A stretch of 19,634 bases of DNA, taken from Gonapodya sp. JEL0774. Lineage: Eukaryota > Monoblepharomycota > Monoblepharidomycetes > Monoblepharidales > Gonapodyaceae. Below, in pieces: positions 1 through 10,022 of the stretch (its first letter is position 1; each line of letters opens with the position of its first letter). The notes beneath the pieces were generated by a model, which was not told the DNA's origin, ran no database searches, and worked only from the letters and a program-made list of their open reading frames with translations. The stretch lies in contig JADIIX010000251.1 in assembly GCA_027604505.1 (NCBI GenBank), forward strand, positions 1 to 19,634, written 5' to 3'. The position numbers and the translations under genes are program-made.

Positions 1-1700
1 ATTTCATCCCCAAGTACCACCCGTCCTCCCCCCAACTCCTCACACTCGCTCCCCACCGTGCAACTCACCTGTATCTCCAGTCGATGTTCCATCTGTCCGA
101 GTTCTCATGCTCGTCAAGAGCCTGTCCCGGCCCCCGCTCCATCTCAGACGCGTCCCTTTACGTATAACAACTGTGCAGATGCCCCAGCTCCTTGGCCGTT
201 TCTAGGCACGACAATCAACTATTCTCTACTCACGAGGGGACTTATTCGCTAATCATGGCGTGGTTCATCCTTGAGTTCTCCGTTCCGTTAGTCCATTGGT
301 GGTCCTTGAACCGTTCCCGTTCTTGCCTGCGACTCCACTCCGGTCCCCGCCATCCACCTACAGCAACTCCATTCCCCCGTAATAGCGAGCCCGAGGGCGG
401 GTCTCCGCTCGTCTGCCATTCTGCGTATGCGTCACATCGTTTCGTGCAAGGGGAGTGCACGCTCACGAGTCATTGAACTCAATCGCACACTCTGTTCCCC
501 GTTTCCGCTCCTATGTCTGCCCTCTTTCTGCGTCTCCTTTCCAGGTCTCCCTCTCCGTTCATGACAAGCCAAATGGGCGGAGGTGAATTGCAGTGGTAGC
601 GGCGGCCAGCAGCGACGAAGTTGTGACGAGTGGCGTGACGAGGGTCGTAAGGAAAGGTGAAATTGAACGGGGGAAGACCCGAGGAGAGAGGGCGGGGCTG
701 TGTCGTTCTTGCGATACGGGTACGGGGGGTTGAAGCAAGTGAGACCGAGAGAAGAAGAAGCGAATCACATAAAAAGAGGCGTCTAGCACTTTCACCTCTT
801 TGCACCTTCCCCCAGACTTCCTTCCTCGATCTCATTTACTCCTCGCTCTTCCCGTTCCTCGATGTCCGTCAAACCCAGGATGCGGGAGCGATAGTAATCA
901 GTGCTGGTGGGAAGGAGATGTGAGTGCAAATGGAGCGAGGTGTGAACCAATCGTTTTAGAGGGATGTGGATTGTGTCTCCTTTGGATCGTTCGGCAAAGA
1001 TATCAAGAAGGTGTACGTTCGGAGTGAACTGAAACCAAAGAAGCAAAATGCATGAAGCAAAACGTTTAATTCACCGTTTGCGCGTGTATGCGACACCTTG
1101 TCATCGTGTCAAACTCAGTCGCACCAAACCACACGTTCCAGACGTTCCGATCTCCTCGATGCCTGACTCATGGCGCTTACTCGGTCACAAAGCACGCAAT
1201 TACACCAACCAACAAATTAACCAGCATCCCGTCGTACACTTTTGAGGCCTCACTTATATGATCCCAGTGAACTCACTCGTCGGCCGGTTCAGTGTTCCGA
1301 GTGCAGGCATCGTGTTTCGACAGGCATCATCTCACGTCCACATCCACCACGATCTAATGGCCCCGATACGGCTCGACAAATGGAGGCGGTCGGTCGAGAA
1401 GCTGGCGATTAGGCGAAGGAGTTGAAATGGAGCATCTTGAGGACTGGAAAGGGAGTTGAAGCTGCGCTCTCAGGATTGATCAAGCCTATGTGTGCTGGAT
1501 TGCAAACACACCTCATACGCCAGTAAGGTTCAACATTGCGAAACATCCGATCCACAACAGACAGCGGTGGAAGAACGGGTACCACCGTGACCTGGACTTC
1601 CATGCCGCGCTGAGCGGGGGCAGGTGTCTACGAGAAGGGGATGCACGGGTGGGTAGCGGGAGTGGGAGGCGAGTGTGACACGTTCGGCGTGGCAACCAGG
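1..1700. repeat. Diverged repeat block, copy A (left end outside window)
   Basis: No protein is recognisable in this stretch. By eye it aligns with blocks B and C at several places in the same order: the CAACTCACCTG site at 61-71 (13702-13712 in C); cgtttcgtgcaaggggag at 439-456 against cgtttcgtccaaggggag in C; tgcgtctcctttccaggtct near 530; the G-rich stretch 660-750 ending gtgagaccgag; an intron-like signal 1027-1075 matching 15615-15665; and ggtcggtcgag near 1391. Copy A lacks about 1 kb that C has between 14420 and 15500. Similarity was judged by eye, so the edges are approximate. Confidence 0.65.
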
Positions 1701-3742
1701 GTCAGCAGGCGGGAAGTGAGGAGGTGAGTCGGGAGGTGAGGATAAAGCAGAGTGGCGCGATGTATTGTACCCGGGAGCGAAGAGAATCCAGAAAACAATT
1801 TCAGGGGTGTATTCTCACCATCTCAATCATATATCGAACTGTAAATAGAACAGAGACGGGTTAAATCGTTCTGACTCTCTCCATCCGGGACCTGGCCCAC
1901 ATACCGCACTTCACTTTCCGCTAGGCACAGCCGCTCTCCCCACACCCCGCCACCGGCTGTGCAAGTGATGGTTGCTGTTCTCCGGGTTGAGAATTTCTTT
2001 GAGTCCATAATTACAAGGCACATCGGTTATCCCTGGCGGCAACCGCGCCACCCCGTCCCCGCTCCACCACGGTGACACAGCGGGCGCAGCCGCCTCCTCC
2101 TCCAAAAATCCGCAGGCATTTGGCAAGCGTGGGTAGCCCGTTAGCTTACTGCCGCTCTGTCCATTCTCAGGCAGAGCGGACCCGTTCTCTGAAAAGACCC
2201 CATCCGGCATCATGGGCAAAAGCATCCCTTCCTTTCCCAGCACCAAAGTCCAACACCGCACCAGCGAGCAGTCACCACCACGAACTCTCACTATCCTCAG
2301 ATCAGGAGTTCTTTACTTATCGTGCCCGGCACTTTTCATCATTTTGATTGCCTTACATGGCTGCGAACTCACCTGATGTACGGTGCCATCCACATAGAAT
2401 TCTGACACAACCGACCAAAGCCCACATCCTTCATCCCCAATCACAAAAGCGGGGGAGCCAAGACGCACTGTATTCGTCCGAGTGTTTCGCATCCTTGCGT
2501 GACGCCAACGTTCCATCCTCCCCGTCCCCAATCGGCACCCACACACACACTCAACAGAGAGGGAAAAGCGCTTAGCGAAAAAGCCCACATGTTGTGGATA
2601 GGTCCGCGATTCAAGGGGCTACAATATTTCGTAGCGAGAGCGGTGGAATGGACTTGCACGGGGAGAGCGGAGACAATGAAACAAAGCGACAACAAATCTC
2701 GCAACTAGAGCCGACGAGCTTACTGAGGTGGTTGTCAGAAAGTATAGACGGTGATGGCACCAATCGTTAGAGACAGATACAGTTACCGTAAGAGTCCATC
2801 ATAGTAGAAGTCCGGTGCTTGGGGGGTGTACGACAGAGAAGAAGCAGTGCTGAGCGAGTCTGTAGGAGACACAATTGGCAAGGTTTGGGGGGCGAGGCAA
2901 AAGTCTCCTCACCATGAACAGCCGTGATGCAAGTTCGATAACTCTTTACGTGAAAAGATCGTCGCACGTGCCCATCCACGTTTCCTATAGAGTCATGCCA
3001 CACCGAAGAGCGCGGCCTTACCCGTCGATGAATGGCGTTGCTCGGGAGAACGATGGTGGGATGAATGATTGAAGGCCGAGTCGATCGAACTGTCCCGGCC
3101 AGAGCTCCATCAACCCAGTTTGGAGCACATAAAGTCAAAGGAGAAAAGCCCACAACAGGGCAATTCCACGATCCTCGAGCCCGTCAACAGAGAGTTGACC
3201 TCATCGGTAGATTGCTTCACTGTCCGATGATCACCAAATCCCGCAGTAACCACCACGTCTCCAACCGTCCATCGCTGGTTCATGATCGTCATCAAAATCG
3301 TCTTCCAATTGCTTTCCGTTTTCGATCCGTCGCATTGCAAAGTATGTGTTTCGAGGAATCGGTTGGGTGAGGTGTCGAACACACTGCCAATATCTCGACA
3401 GAGACGCCACGAGAAGCGCCAAGCTTCTCAACCACCTCATAATCTAAAAACATCGTCGAGACGGGTACTAGATGTGGCATCCCGTCTATTGGGGGACAGT
3501 AAGTCCCGTCTCGACCAGAAGTCAATGCGCCGGAATGCCATAGACTGCAGCAGCGATAGGGGCAGAACAGCGAGACAAACGGGAAGGTGCAAGAGCAATG
3601 ACTGATTAGGTATTATTTGGTACTGGACTACTGGCATCGAAGTTATACAATACATGAAACAAAGATCGCCAAACGGTAAACAGTTGCTCAATTCAACTCT
3701 CAAAACTGTCTTCCCCTCCCCCATCCCACCAAACACAACTCA
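1701..3742. other. Stretch without a recognisable gene, 3' of the kinase gene
   Basis: I see no known protein, RNA gene or clear repeat boundary here. Short open frames exist on both strands (the longest about 125 codons on the minus strand near 1911-2291), but none opens with a convincing start or shows a family motif. Splice-donor-like GAACTCACCTG on the plus strand near 2368 (CAGGTGAGTTC on the minus strand) resembles the donor sites of the repeat blocks, so this may be the right part of copy A, decayed. The last 130 bases would be the 3' untranslated region of the kinase gene. Confidence 0.4.
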
Positions 3743-6286
3743 CTACAAAGTCTCCCTAATCTCCTTGAGTCGCTTCAAAATACCCCCAAATATGGGCCTC
3801 TTTGCGGTGTAATGGTGCCAGCAATCCTCCACCAACTGCTCCAAAGCCTCTGGCATGTTGTCAGATTCCAGGATCAAGGGCCTGAGCCTCCGTCTCCTGT
3901 CAACAATAGATGAGACTGGGAGGCTGTTAAACTCACTATAGGGGATGCGTTGAGTCCAGATCTGAGAAGATGGTGAGATAATCAGAACGGATCATCATTA
4001 GCACTCAATGACCATCAATTGGAAGCTAGAGTACCCAAGAAATCTTACTCGAAACACTGTGACTCCAAAAGCGTAAACATCTCCTTCCTTTGTTGCCCCT
4101 TCCCCAAGCAACCTCTCTGGTGGCATATAAGCTGAAGTTCCAAATCGCATTCCAGTTGCTTCAGAAGGAGGTAAATCGACAATTTTGGCAGTTCCAAAGT
4201 CTGTCACCCGTGTTGTGTAATCATCATCCACGAGGGTATTTTGGGGTTTAAGATCAGCATGGACAATGTTGCGGACATTATGGAGGTAGAGCATGCCAGT
4301 TGCGATGTCACAGAGCTTGGGGTAACAATACAACAGTACGTTTAATTTCACCATAAAAAATCATCTTAAGGAGCTCAATAACAAAACTCACAATGCGAAG
4401 CTTCATTTTAGGTGTTGCAAGAGTTGGATTCATTTGGAGAAAGTTGACTACATCTCCGTTCTTCATGAATTTAGAAAGAAAGAGAGGGCAAGGGGACTCC
4501 CATGAGGCACCAATGAGGGGGACAATGTTTGGATGGTATCCAGCTGTGTGCCATGCTGTCACTTCCTTCTCAAAAGCCTAGAACGAGTCAATGAGCAAAT
4601 TTTCCAGATAATGAACAAGCACTGGTTACTCACAACTTTATAGCTCTCCCTAGGCTGTCCATTGGGGCTGGTATCCAGGAGCAGGAATTTTCCTGCTACT
4701 GTTGTTCCAAACCACTCACACTTGTGCACAATGCCACAGCTTCCTTGCCCAAGTTTCTCACCAACTTCCACATCTGCATGGTGAATGTGCCAGACTGGTC
4801 TGGCAGTGATTTTTGGTCTTAACTCAGCAGGAGGTGGTAATGATGGAAGGGAGGATGAGATGGAGAAGGAACGTGGAGAAGACGGTTGGGAGAGGGATGG
4901 GACAGGAGTGGGAGGGCGGGATTGATGGTCTTGGAGTGTCTGCAAGAAACGTCCATCAGGCCATTGGCTAGCAGCGTCAAGTTCTCTCTGGGTAACCACG
5001 GCCCCGTGAGAGAGGAGGAGGTGAATGATGGGCAGGGAAGGTCGAAGGATGAAGGGATGGATGAATGCTTCCTTGTGCACCATGGGCTGCTCCAACTGGA
5101 CGTTTCCACCCTTGAGACTGATCGCAAGTCTGTTGTCAGATTCGAATGGTAAATTGCCTGCGCTGCCATTCCACCACCTCCACGTGCCCCCTCGCGCCAC
5201 TGCCAGCGTCACTGCAGAAGGGAACGAATACGTGCACGGCCAACGCTGCTGGTTCCAGTCGTTCAAATCCCATGATGAAGTGCAGTGTGCAAGTTCCCAC
5301 TCGCAACTTGCATTTGGATCGGCGCCACCCTCAAGCAATGCCTCAACAACGTCCGCACACGCACGCAGGATCCCCAGCCCCAACACTGATTCACAGTACA
5401 CAGTTTCTGTTTTCGTTTCCCACCCAATTGTGCAGGTCAACGTGACCCGCTTACGTGCATTCGGGTCAGCTCCATCTGCTAGAAGCTGCCGGACCCGCTG
5501 GGTCTGCCTGCTTTCAACAGCTTCAATCAGTTGGGTGTTCCTGGACAGAGAGATGAGGGAGTCTGTGGATTGAGAAGATGCAGAAGCTGATGTACTAGCA
5601 GGAGGAGAAGGGTGCGAGCGGGCAGGTACTGAAGTCGGAGGGTGGGATTGATGGTGTCGGAGTGCTTGCAAGAACTGTCCATCCGGCTGTTTGCGAGCAG
5701 CGTCCAGTTCTCTCTCAGTGACTGCAGCTCCATGGGAGAGGAGGAGTTGGAGGATGGGGAGGGAAGGACGCAGAGTGAAACGTTCTCTGACGACGTCCTT
5801 TTCATCCTTGGGATCATTGAGTTGGACGTTTCCGCCCTTGTGATTGATAGCGAGTTCGTTGGCAGAGTCAGGTTCATCGACTGTGTAGCCGTCCCACCAC
5901 GTCCTCTTCCCCCCCTTGCCCACCACCAGTGTTGCGGCAGATGGGAACATATACGTCCCACACCAACGCTTTGCATCCCAATTGTATACAACCCACGGAC
6001 CCATGTAGTCACTGAAGTTTGCATACTTCCATTCACACACCCCGTTTGGATCGGCCCCTCCTTCAAGCAACACCTTGACAACCTCCTCATAAGCGTGCAG
6101 AATCCCCAATGCCAACGCCGATTCACATTCCACCGAGTTAGTTCTCGTCTCCCCTTCGACGTTGCAGGTCAACGTGACCCCCTTGCGCGCGTTGGGGTTT
6201 GCCCCTTCGAGCAACAGCTGCCGGACCCGCCACGCCTGTCCGTTTTCGACCGCTTCGATCAGTTGGATGTCCCCTGAGCTCGCCAT
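3743..6286 (-). CDS. Ankyrin-type repeat protein with a C-terminal TKL-like protein kinase domain (4 exons)
   Basis: Joining 6286-4634, 4577-4392, 4315-4049 and 3961-3743 gives one 774-residue frame. The three introns (4578-4633, 4316-4391, 3962-4048) are GT...AG and phase 0. Residues 1-215 and 251-457 are two copies of an ankyrin-like block (LIEAVE, VRQLL.(E/D)GA(N/D)PNAR, LLEGGADPN, LPI..LLLSHGA), joined by a Ser/Pro-rich linker. A kinase domain follows: glycine loop GQGSCG 513-518, probable ATP-binding Lys533, probable helix-C Glu556, catalytic loop HADLKPQN 632-639, DFG 652-654, MPPE ending at Glu680, and a complete C-lobe. It should phosphorylate Ser/Thr or Tyr of unknown partners in the cytoplasm, since no signal peptide or membrane segment is seen. 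The first ATG of the frame was taken because LIEA follows at once, exactly as in the paralogue starting at 11948. HAD replaces HRD, so this is a non-RD kinase. The frame is intact and the gene looks functional. The fold assignment is secure; the pathway is unknown. Confidence 0.9.
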
Positions 6287-6315
6287 GACGAAATTGATCG
6301 GATGTACGTGATCTC

Positions 6316-6372
6316 GTAGTTTTTTTGAGTTTCGGGTTTCTTGCTGTGACCAGCTTCGTCATTCACAGGTCT
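6316..6372 (-). repeat. Recombinase N-terminus-like remnant upstream of the kinase gene
   Basis: About 30 to 85 bases upstream of the kinase start, the plus strand reads gtttcgggtttcttgctgtg then accagct. The recombinase relic has gtttccagtttgttgctgtg then accagct around 13220-13246, that is 24 of 27 bases the same by eye. On the minus strand the stretch can be read as KLVTARNPK against QLVTATNWK in the recombinase. It shares the flank of the ankyrin-SH3 gene too. Confidence 0.65.
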
Positions 6373-6425
6373 AAGACCACTCTGTCTTGGCAATCCACAC
6401 ACGATCACATTTTCAATTGTGTAAT

Positions 6426-6456
6426 ATATGTATTGCATCGCGTACATAATACACAT
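6426..6456. repeat. Inverted repeat at the start of block B
   Basis: Nine-base arms ATATGTATT and AATACACAT (8 of 9 paired) flank a 13-base spacer gcatcgcgtacat. Block C carries the same structure at 13321-13351 with a near-identical spacer. One arm pair changed from A:T in C to G:C in B, keeping the pairing. Confidence 0.6.
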
Positions 6457-8841
6457 CCGTTGTCTACTCCTGCCCCGGGTCCGTCTCCGACAGCAATCTA
6501 GGTATCGCGCTGTTCGACAACCTCCCCATCGCCTCCCAACCCCAACCCCCAACCACCCCCCCCACCACCCCCACGGCGCGGCCACATGTTGCAGAGCTCA
6601 TGCAAGTCCGCCATCCCAAGCAATCCCGCTCCACCCCGTCTCCCGCTGTCTCCGCCTCCGCCCGCCAACCCTCCCCAACACCCGCCCCCCGCTGCCCCGG
6701 CCCACCCCAGTACCAACTCACCTGGAACTTTCTCGCTGTTTCAAATCTCCCGGTCGCACTGCCCACCTCAGTCTCCATACCCCCCAGTTGCACATAAGAC
6801 ACTGGTGCCACTCGCATTGCTCCCCGGCTGTTTCCCCGTGACGTTCAGTTCGTGGAAGGGTAGAACTTCCAGGGAATGACAGAGTCCAGGCCGTTCAGAG
6901 TCCCACTCCCGTCCGTGCCCCGTGGTTGCACCTCCGCTCTGTTCTCGTCGTCCACAACGCTTATTACTCGTGCAGACACACTCGTGCATCGCGGTCTCAA
7001 TTGCAGCCCCGCTCATATGTCTCGCGTTCCTTTCACCTCGTTTCGTCTAAAGGGAGTGCGCGTACGGCTGCCACCACCAAACTCCCAGAGTCCGTACTAC
7101 GCTCAACAACAATACCTTTTAACCCCGCCCCACCCCCGATATTCATCGCACACTCACTGTGTTCCCGGTCTCATCTCCCTTGTCTCCCTCCGCTTCTCCA
7201 TCTGCGTCCCGCTTTGAGGTCCCCTCCGTTCGCGGTGCAAATGCGTGGAGTTGAACGAGTGGTACCGGAGGTGACGAAGTTGGGACGGCAGGCATGTCGA
7301 TTTGCATGGCGAATCCCCGTGGCTGAACCAGGGGATTATTCAGGGGGAGGTGGCGGGGGTCTGTCTTTCGTGCGACGTGCGGTAGGACGTTGGGGATCGG
7401 AGGTTCGGAGTAAGCTGAGACTGGGGGAACGAAAGACCTGACTGAAGCATGGAACTTACAGTTTGGGAGTGCTTTTAGCACCCCGTCTTCATCGCTCATG
7501 CTAATCCCGATCGCCCCCCTTGTCATCCCATGCTCTTCCCTGGCCATACTCAGCAGTCGCTGCGCGGCCAAACAGCACCTCTAGGTGATCACTGTAATGA
7601 CTGCAAATCCCGCTAATAAGCCCTCATCCATGAGTCGCTCGCTCGGGGTGCTTAATTGTCGATCCTTTCATCTTCGCTCGTCCCATCCCATGATCCGACT
7701 GGCAATCTACCCTTCTTGTCCGGCCCCACCTAATGTTCCAGAAGCGGTGGATCAGAATCAGGGTTGTCGGTCGAGAGTTTGGTGCGTAATGGGAGGGAGG
7801 CGAAGTGGTGATTCTCGAGGTCTGCAGGGGACGGCGAAGCCGCGTTATTCGAAGTGGTCGAACTCGCGGCGTCGAGAACTCACCTCACCCAATCTATTTC
7901 GACGCTCTGAAACGTCCCGAGGAGAGGTGGTGAACCATAGGTGTGGTTGGAAAGGTCGGACAAGCGAGAGGATGAATGAGGAGTGGGCGAAGGGGTTAAG
8001 GAGTAGCGGGGCGGGTGGGGAGGAGAGCACATCGAGAGACAGTCAGTCGACAAGTGCGTGAGTGACTGACCCGTTGAACCTTACGGCGGATTCCTTCTTC
8101 GTACAGAGAATGCCGGCTCGCCCCGTTCGTGGTGAAAGTGTCGAGTGCACATAACAGCTCTTCTCACGGCACACCTTCCGTTAGCGTCCAGCTCCAAATA
8201 CGGATGCCAAGCCAACGTCCTATGCCGGGGTTCTCTTCTCCCCCCGTCTGCACTCAACTCACCTGCCGGGCTCGTCCTGTCCCTTCAAGTGTGCATGATG
8301 CAGTTTCCTCCCCAGTCCCATGGACTAACCAATTCAGAAACGGTGCGATATGGGGTTTGGATCGAGAGGTAGATGAGGTGGATTCGGAACTGCGGAACAA
8401 GGGACAAGGGAGGTGAGGGACGGTCTCAGACGATGGAATGAGGTTTCGTGGCGGAAGTATGCTTGGGAACATGAAACTCACGTTTTTTGTCAGAATAGGA
8501 GTCACACACTGAGCAAAACGAGGTGAAATACACGTAGGATATGTGTGCTGGAAGTTGGTGGAATGCAGAGGAGAGGAAATGGATGTCGGAGATGGAAAGA
8601 ATGTGAGGACGGTAGGGAACCTCGACGAGTTCAAAAATACACATACGGAGTTGAACGAGAAAAGGTTACGGTCAAACGGGGGGTGAGGGGTGCGGGCAAG
8701 CAATTCAGTGATTCCTAATCGCCGAGGGGTGCCAATCGCCATACAAGGAAGATTAGGTGACTGGGAGAAAAAGTAGTAACGTAGGCTTATTTAAATGTAA
8801 GTGATTGGGGTATGCCGTTGGTGGGACAAGCACGACAGCAA

Positions 8842-8883
8842 GAAGGAAGTGGATTCGTTGACGAAGGAAGTGGATTCGTTGAC
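8842..8883. repeat. Perfect tandem repeat, two 21-base units
   Basis: The unit gaaggaagtggattcgttga plus a final c occurs twice without a gap or mismatch. At 21 bases it keeps any reading frame. It lies in repeat block B, and I did not find the duplication in block C, so it is probably a recent slippage event. Confidence 0.9.
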
Positions 8884-8973
8884 TTACTTCGGCCACGACG
8901 AAGCTCGTCCTGTTGTCCATCCCCCCACTCCATTTCAGTCGCATCACATCCAGCAGCGACGATGGCGGGATTG

Positions 8974-9308
8974 TTAAGCGTGGCTCTCATCCATAACGAC
9001 ACTGTGCACTCCTGCCCAGGAGGTTGAGAACCGAAGGTACACCTATCAGGAAAGAGGTCAGAGAACTATAACAAGAAGTTAACCTAGCATCATACCATGT
9101 TGAAGATCCTCGACTCCACGAACCGGAGAGCCCTCCGAAATTGCATCCGCGACTGCCCTTCTGCATTCTCATTCCCCATGAAGCACGGCGTCTCCCGATC
9201 ACCAGGTCTACTGTATTCCATTGGGGAGTCGTGACGGATAACGTCGTGAATCTTGTTCAAAGGGTGACTTCCGTCGATATGCTGGCAGAGCGGGACTGTG
9301 GATTGGTG
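8974..9308 (-). CDS. Possible terminal exon pair of an unrecognised minus-strand gene
   Basis: A pyrimidine-rich stretch ending CCCTTCTAG precedes 9308. The frame from 9308 to 9096 is open for exactly 71 codons (contains HPLNKIHDVIRHDSPMEY and SRMQFRRALRFVESRIFNM). GTATGATG at 9095 and CCTGATAG at 9043 would bound a 53-base phase-0 intron, and a second exon of 22 codons ends at TAA 8976-8974. The intron size matches those of the kinase gene. No family is recognised, no first exon is identified and block C does not clearly preserve it, so it may be chance or a decayed gene. Confidence 0.22.
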
Positions 9309-10022
9309 CTAGAAGGGTGAGGGTGTGGATGGGATATGAAAGGAAGCATGGACGGATTCAACGGGAAGGGAATGGGAAGTGGGAGAAGACACCACGGGCG
9401 TGGAGGAGGGGAGAAGAGAAAGCGAACGTGACTCGAGACAGGAGGGGAGCGAATGCTGCTTGAGTTGCAGGATTTGGGGTGGAGAGAGACCCGGTGGAGC
9501 TGAGGCCACAGCACCTTCAGCTGACTCCATCACTACAGCAGCAGAATCTCATTATGTAGAACCCAATTGGAACCCCAATAACCAAAAAAAAAGGACGTAG
9601 AGAGGCTCATAGTGGTACCCCGTTTCATGAGTTGTTTTGATCCTTTGTTCTCTCACTCTGCACGGACAAGGTTTATCCGATACTTCTACTTCATAATAAC
9701 AATGATAATCATTATCCGTCATTTTGCAGACCGGGAATTCGCTGTTTCCTTTCGTTGCAGCACTGTGCCGACCGGTGAAAGGCATTGGTGTTGAGTATCA
9801 TGTAAGCGGTGAGGGATTGGACGACGAAAGTCCCATGGGCCAGGGAAGGACGAGGAAGGAAAGAGTGGAAGGGAGAGGATAGATGTGTGAGGGAGAACCA
9901 AGAAAGCCGAGCGCGACGGCGCGACTCGAATACGGGTTGGGGAGAGGATCGGTCCGGACGGTTGATGTACTCATGGACACCCACCGACACAACACGATTC
10001 CAAAGAATTTTCGTCTCGTCGC

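Larger units (their letters stand above)
6344..9735. repeat. Diverged repeat block, copy B
   Basis: This block lies between the 5' end of the kinase gene and the 3' end of the ankyrin-SH3 gene. It shares with copy C, in the same order: the recombinase-like stretch at 6344; the inverted repeat at 6426; CAACTCACCTG at 6714; cacctcgtttcgtc near 7036; ccgttcgcggtgcaaatg at 7227-7244 and the following ggtaccgg; the G-rich stretch 7320-7425; gatccgactggca at 7692 and gcgttattcgaagtggtcga near 7841; and gatcctttgttctctcactc at 9639-9658 followed by gataatcattatccg. It is about 3.4 kb, against 3.8 kb in copy C. Conserved minus-strand donor and acceptor signals suggest it derives from spliced genes, but no family is recognisable. 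Edges are approximate. Confidence 0.8.

Noticed and set aside
1911-2291. Minus-strand open frame of 126 codons
   Set aside because: It opens with GTG, not ATG, has no recognised motif and no support from a repeat copy. I leave it as unassigned.
5025-6277. Long plus-strand open frames opposite the kinase gene
   Set aside because: They mirror the ankyrin-coding exon, whose repeat motifs on the minus strand are unambiguous.
6540-6720. C-rich stretch that could suggest a proline-rich protein
   Set aside because: Low-complexity CCCC/CACC runs open several frames at once; no frame is favoured and block C has similar CT-rich filler at 13500-13680.
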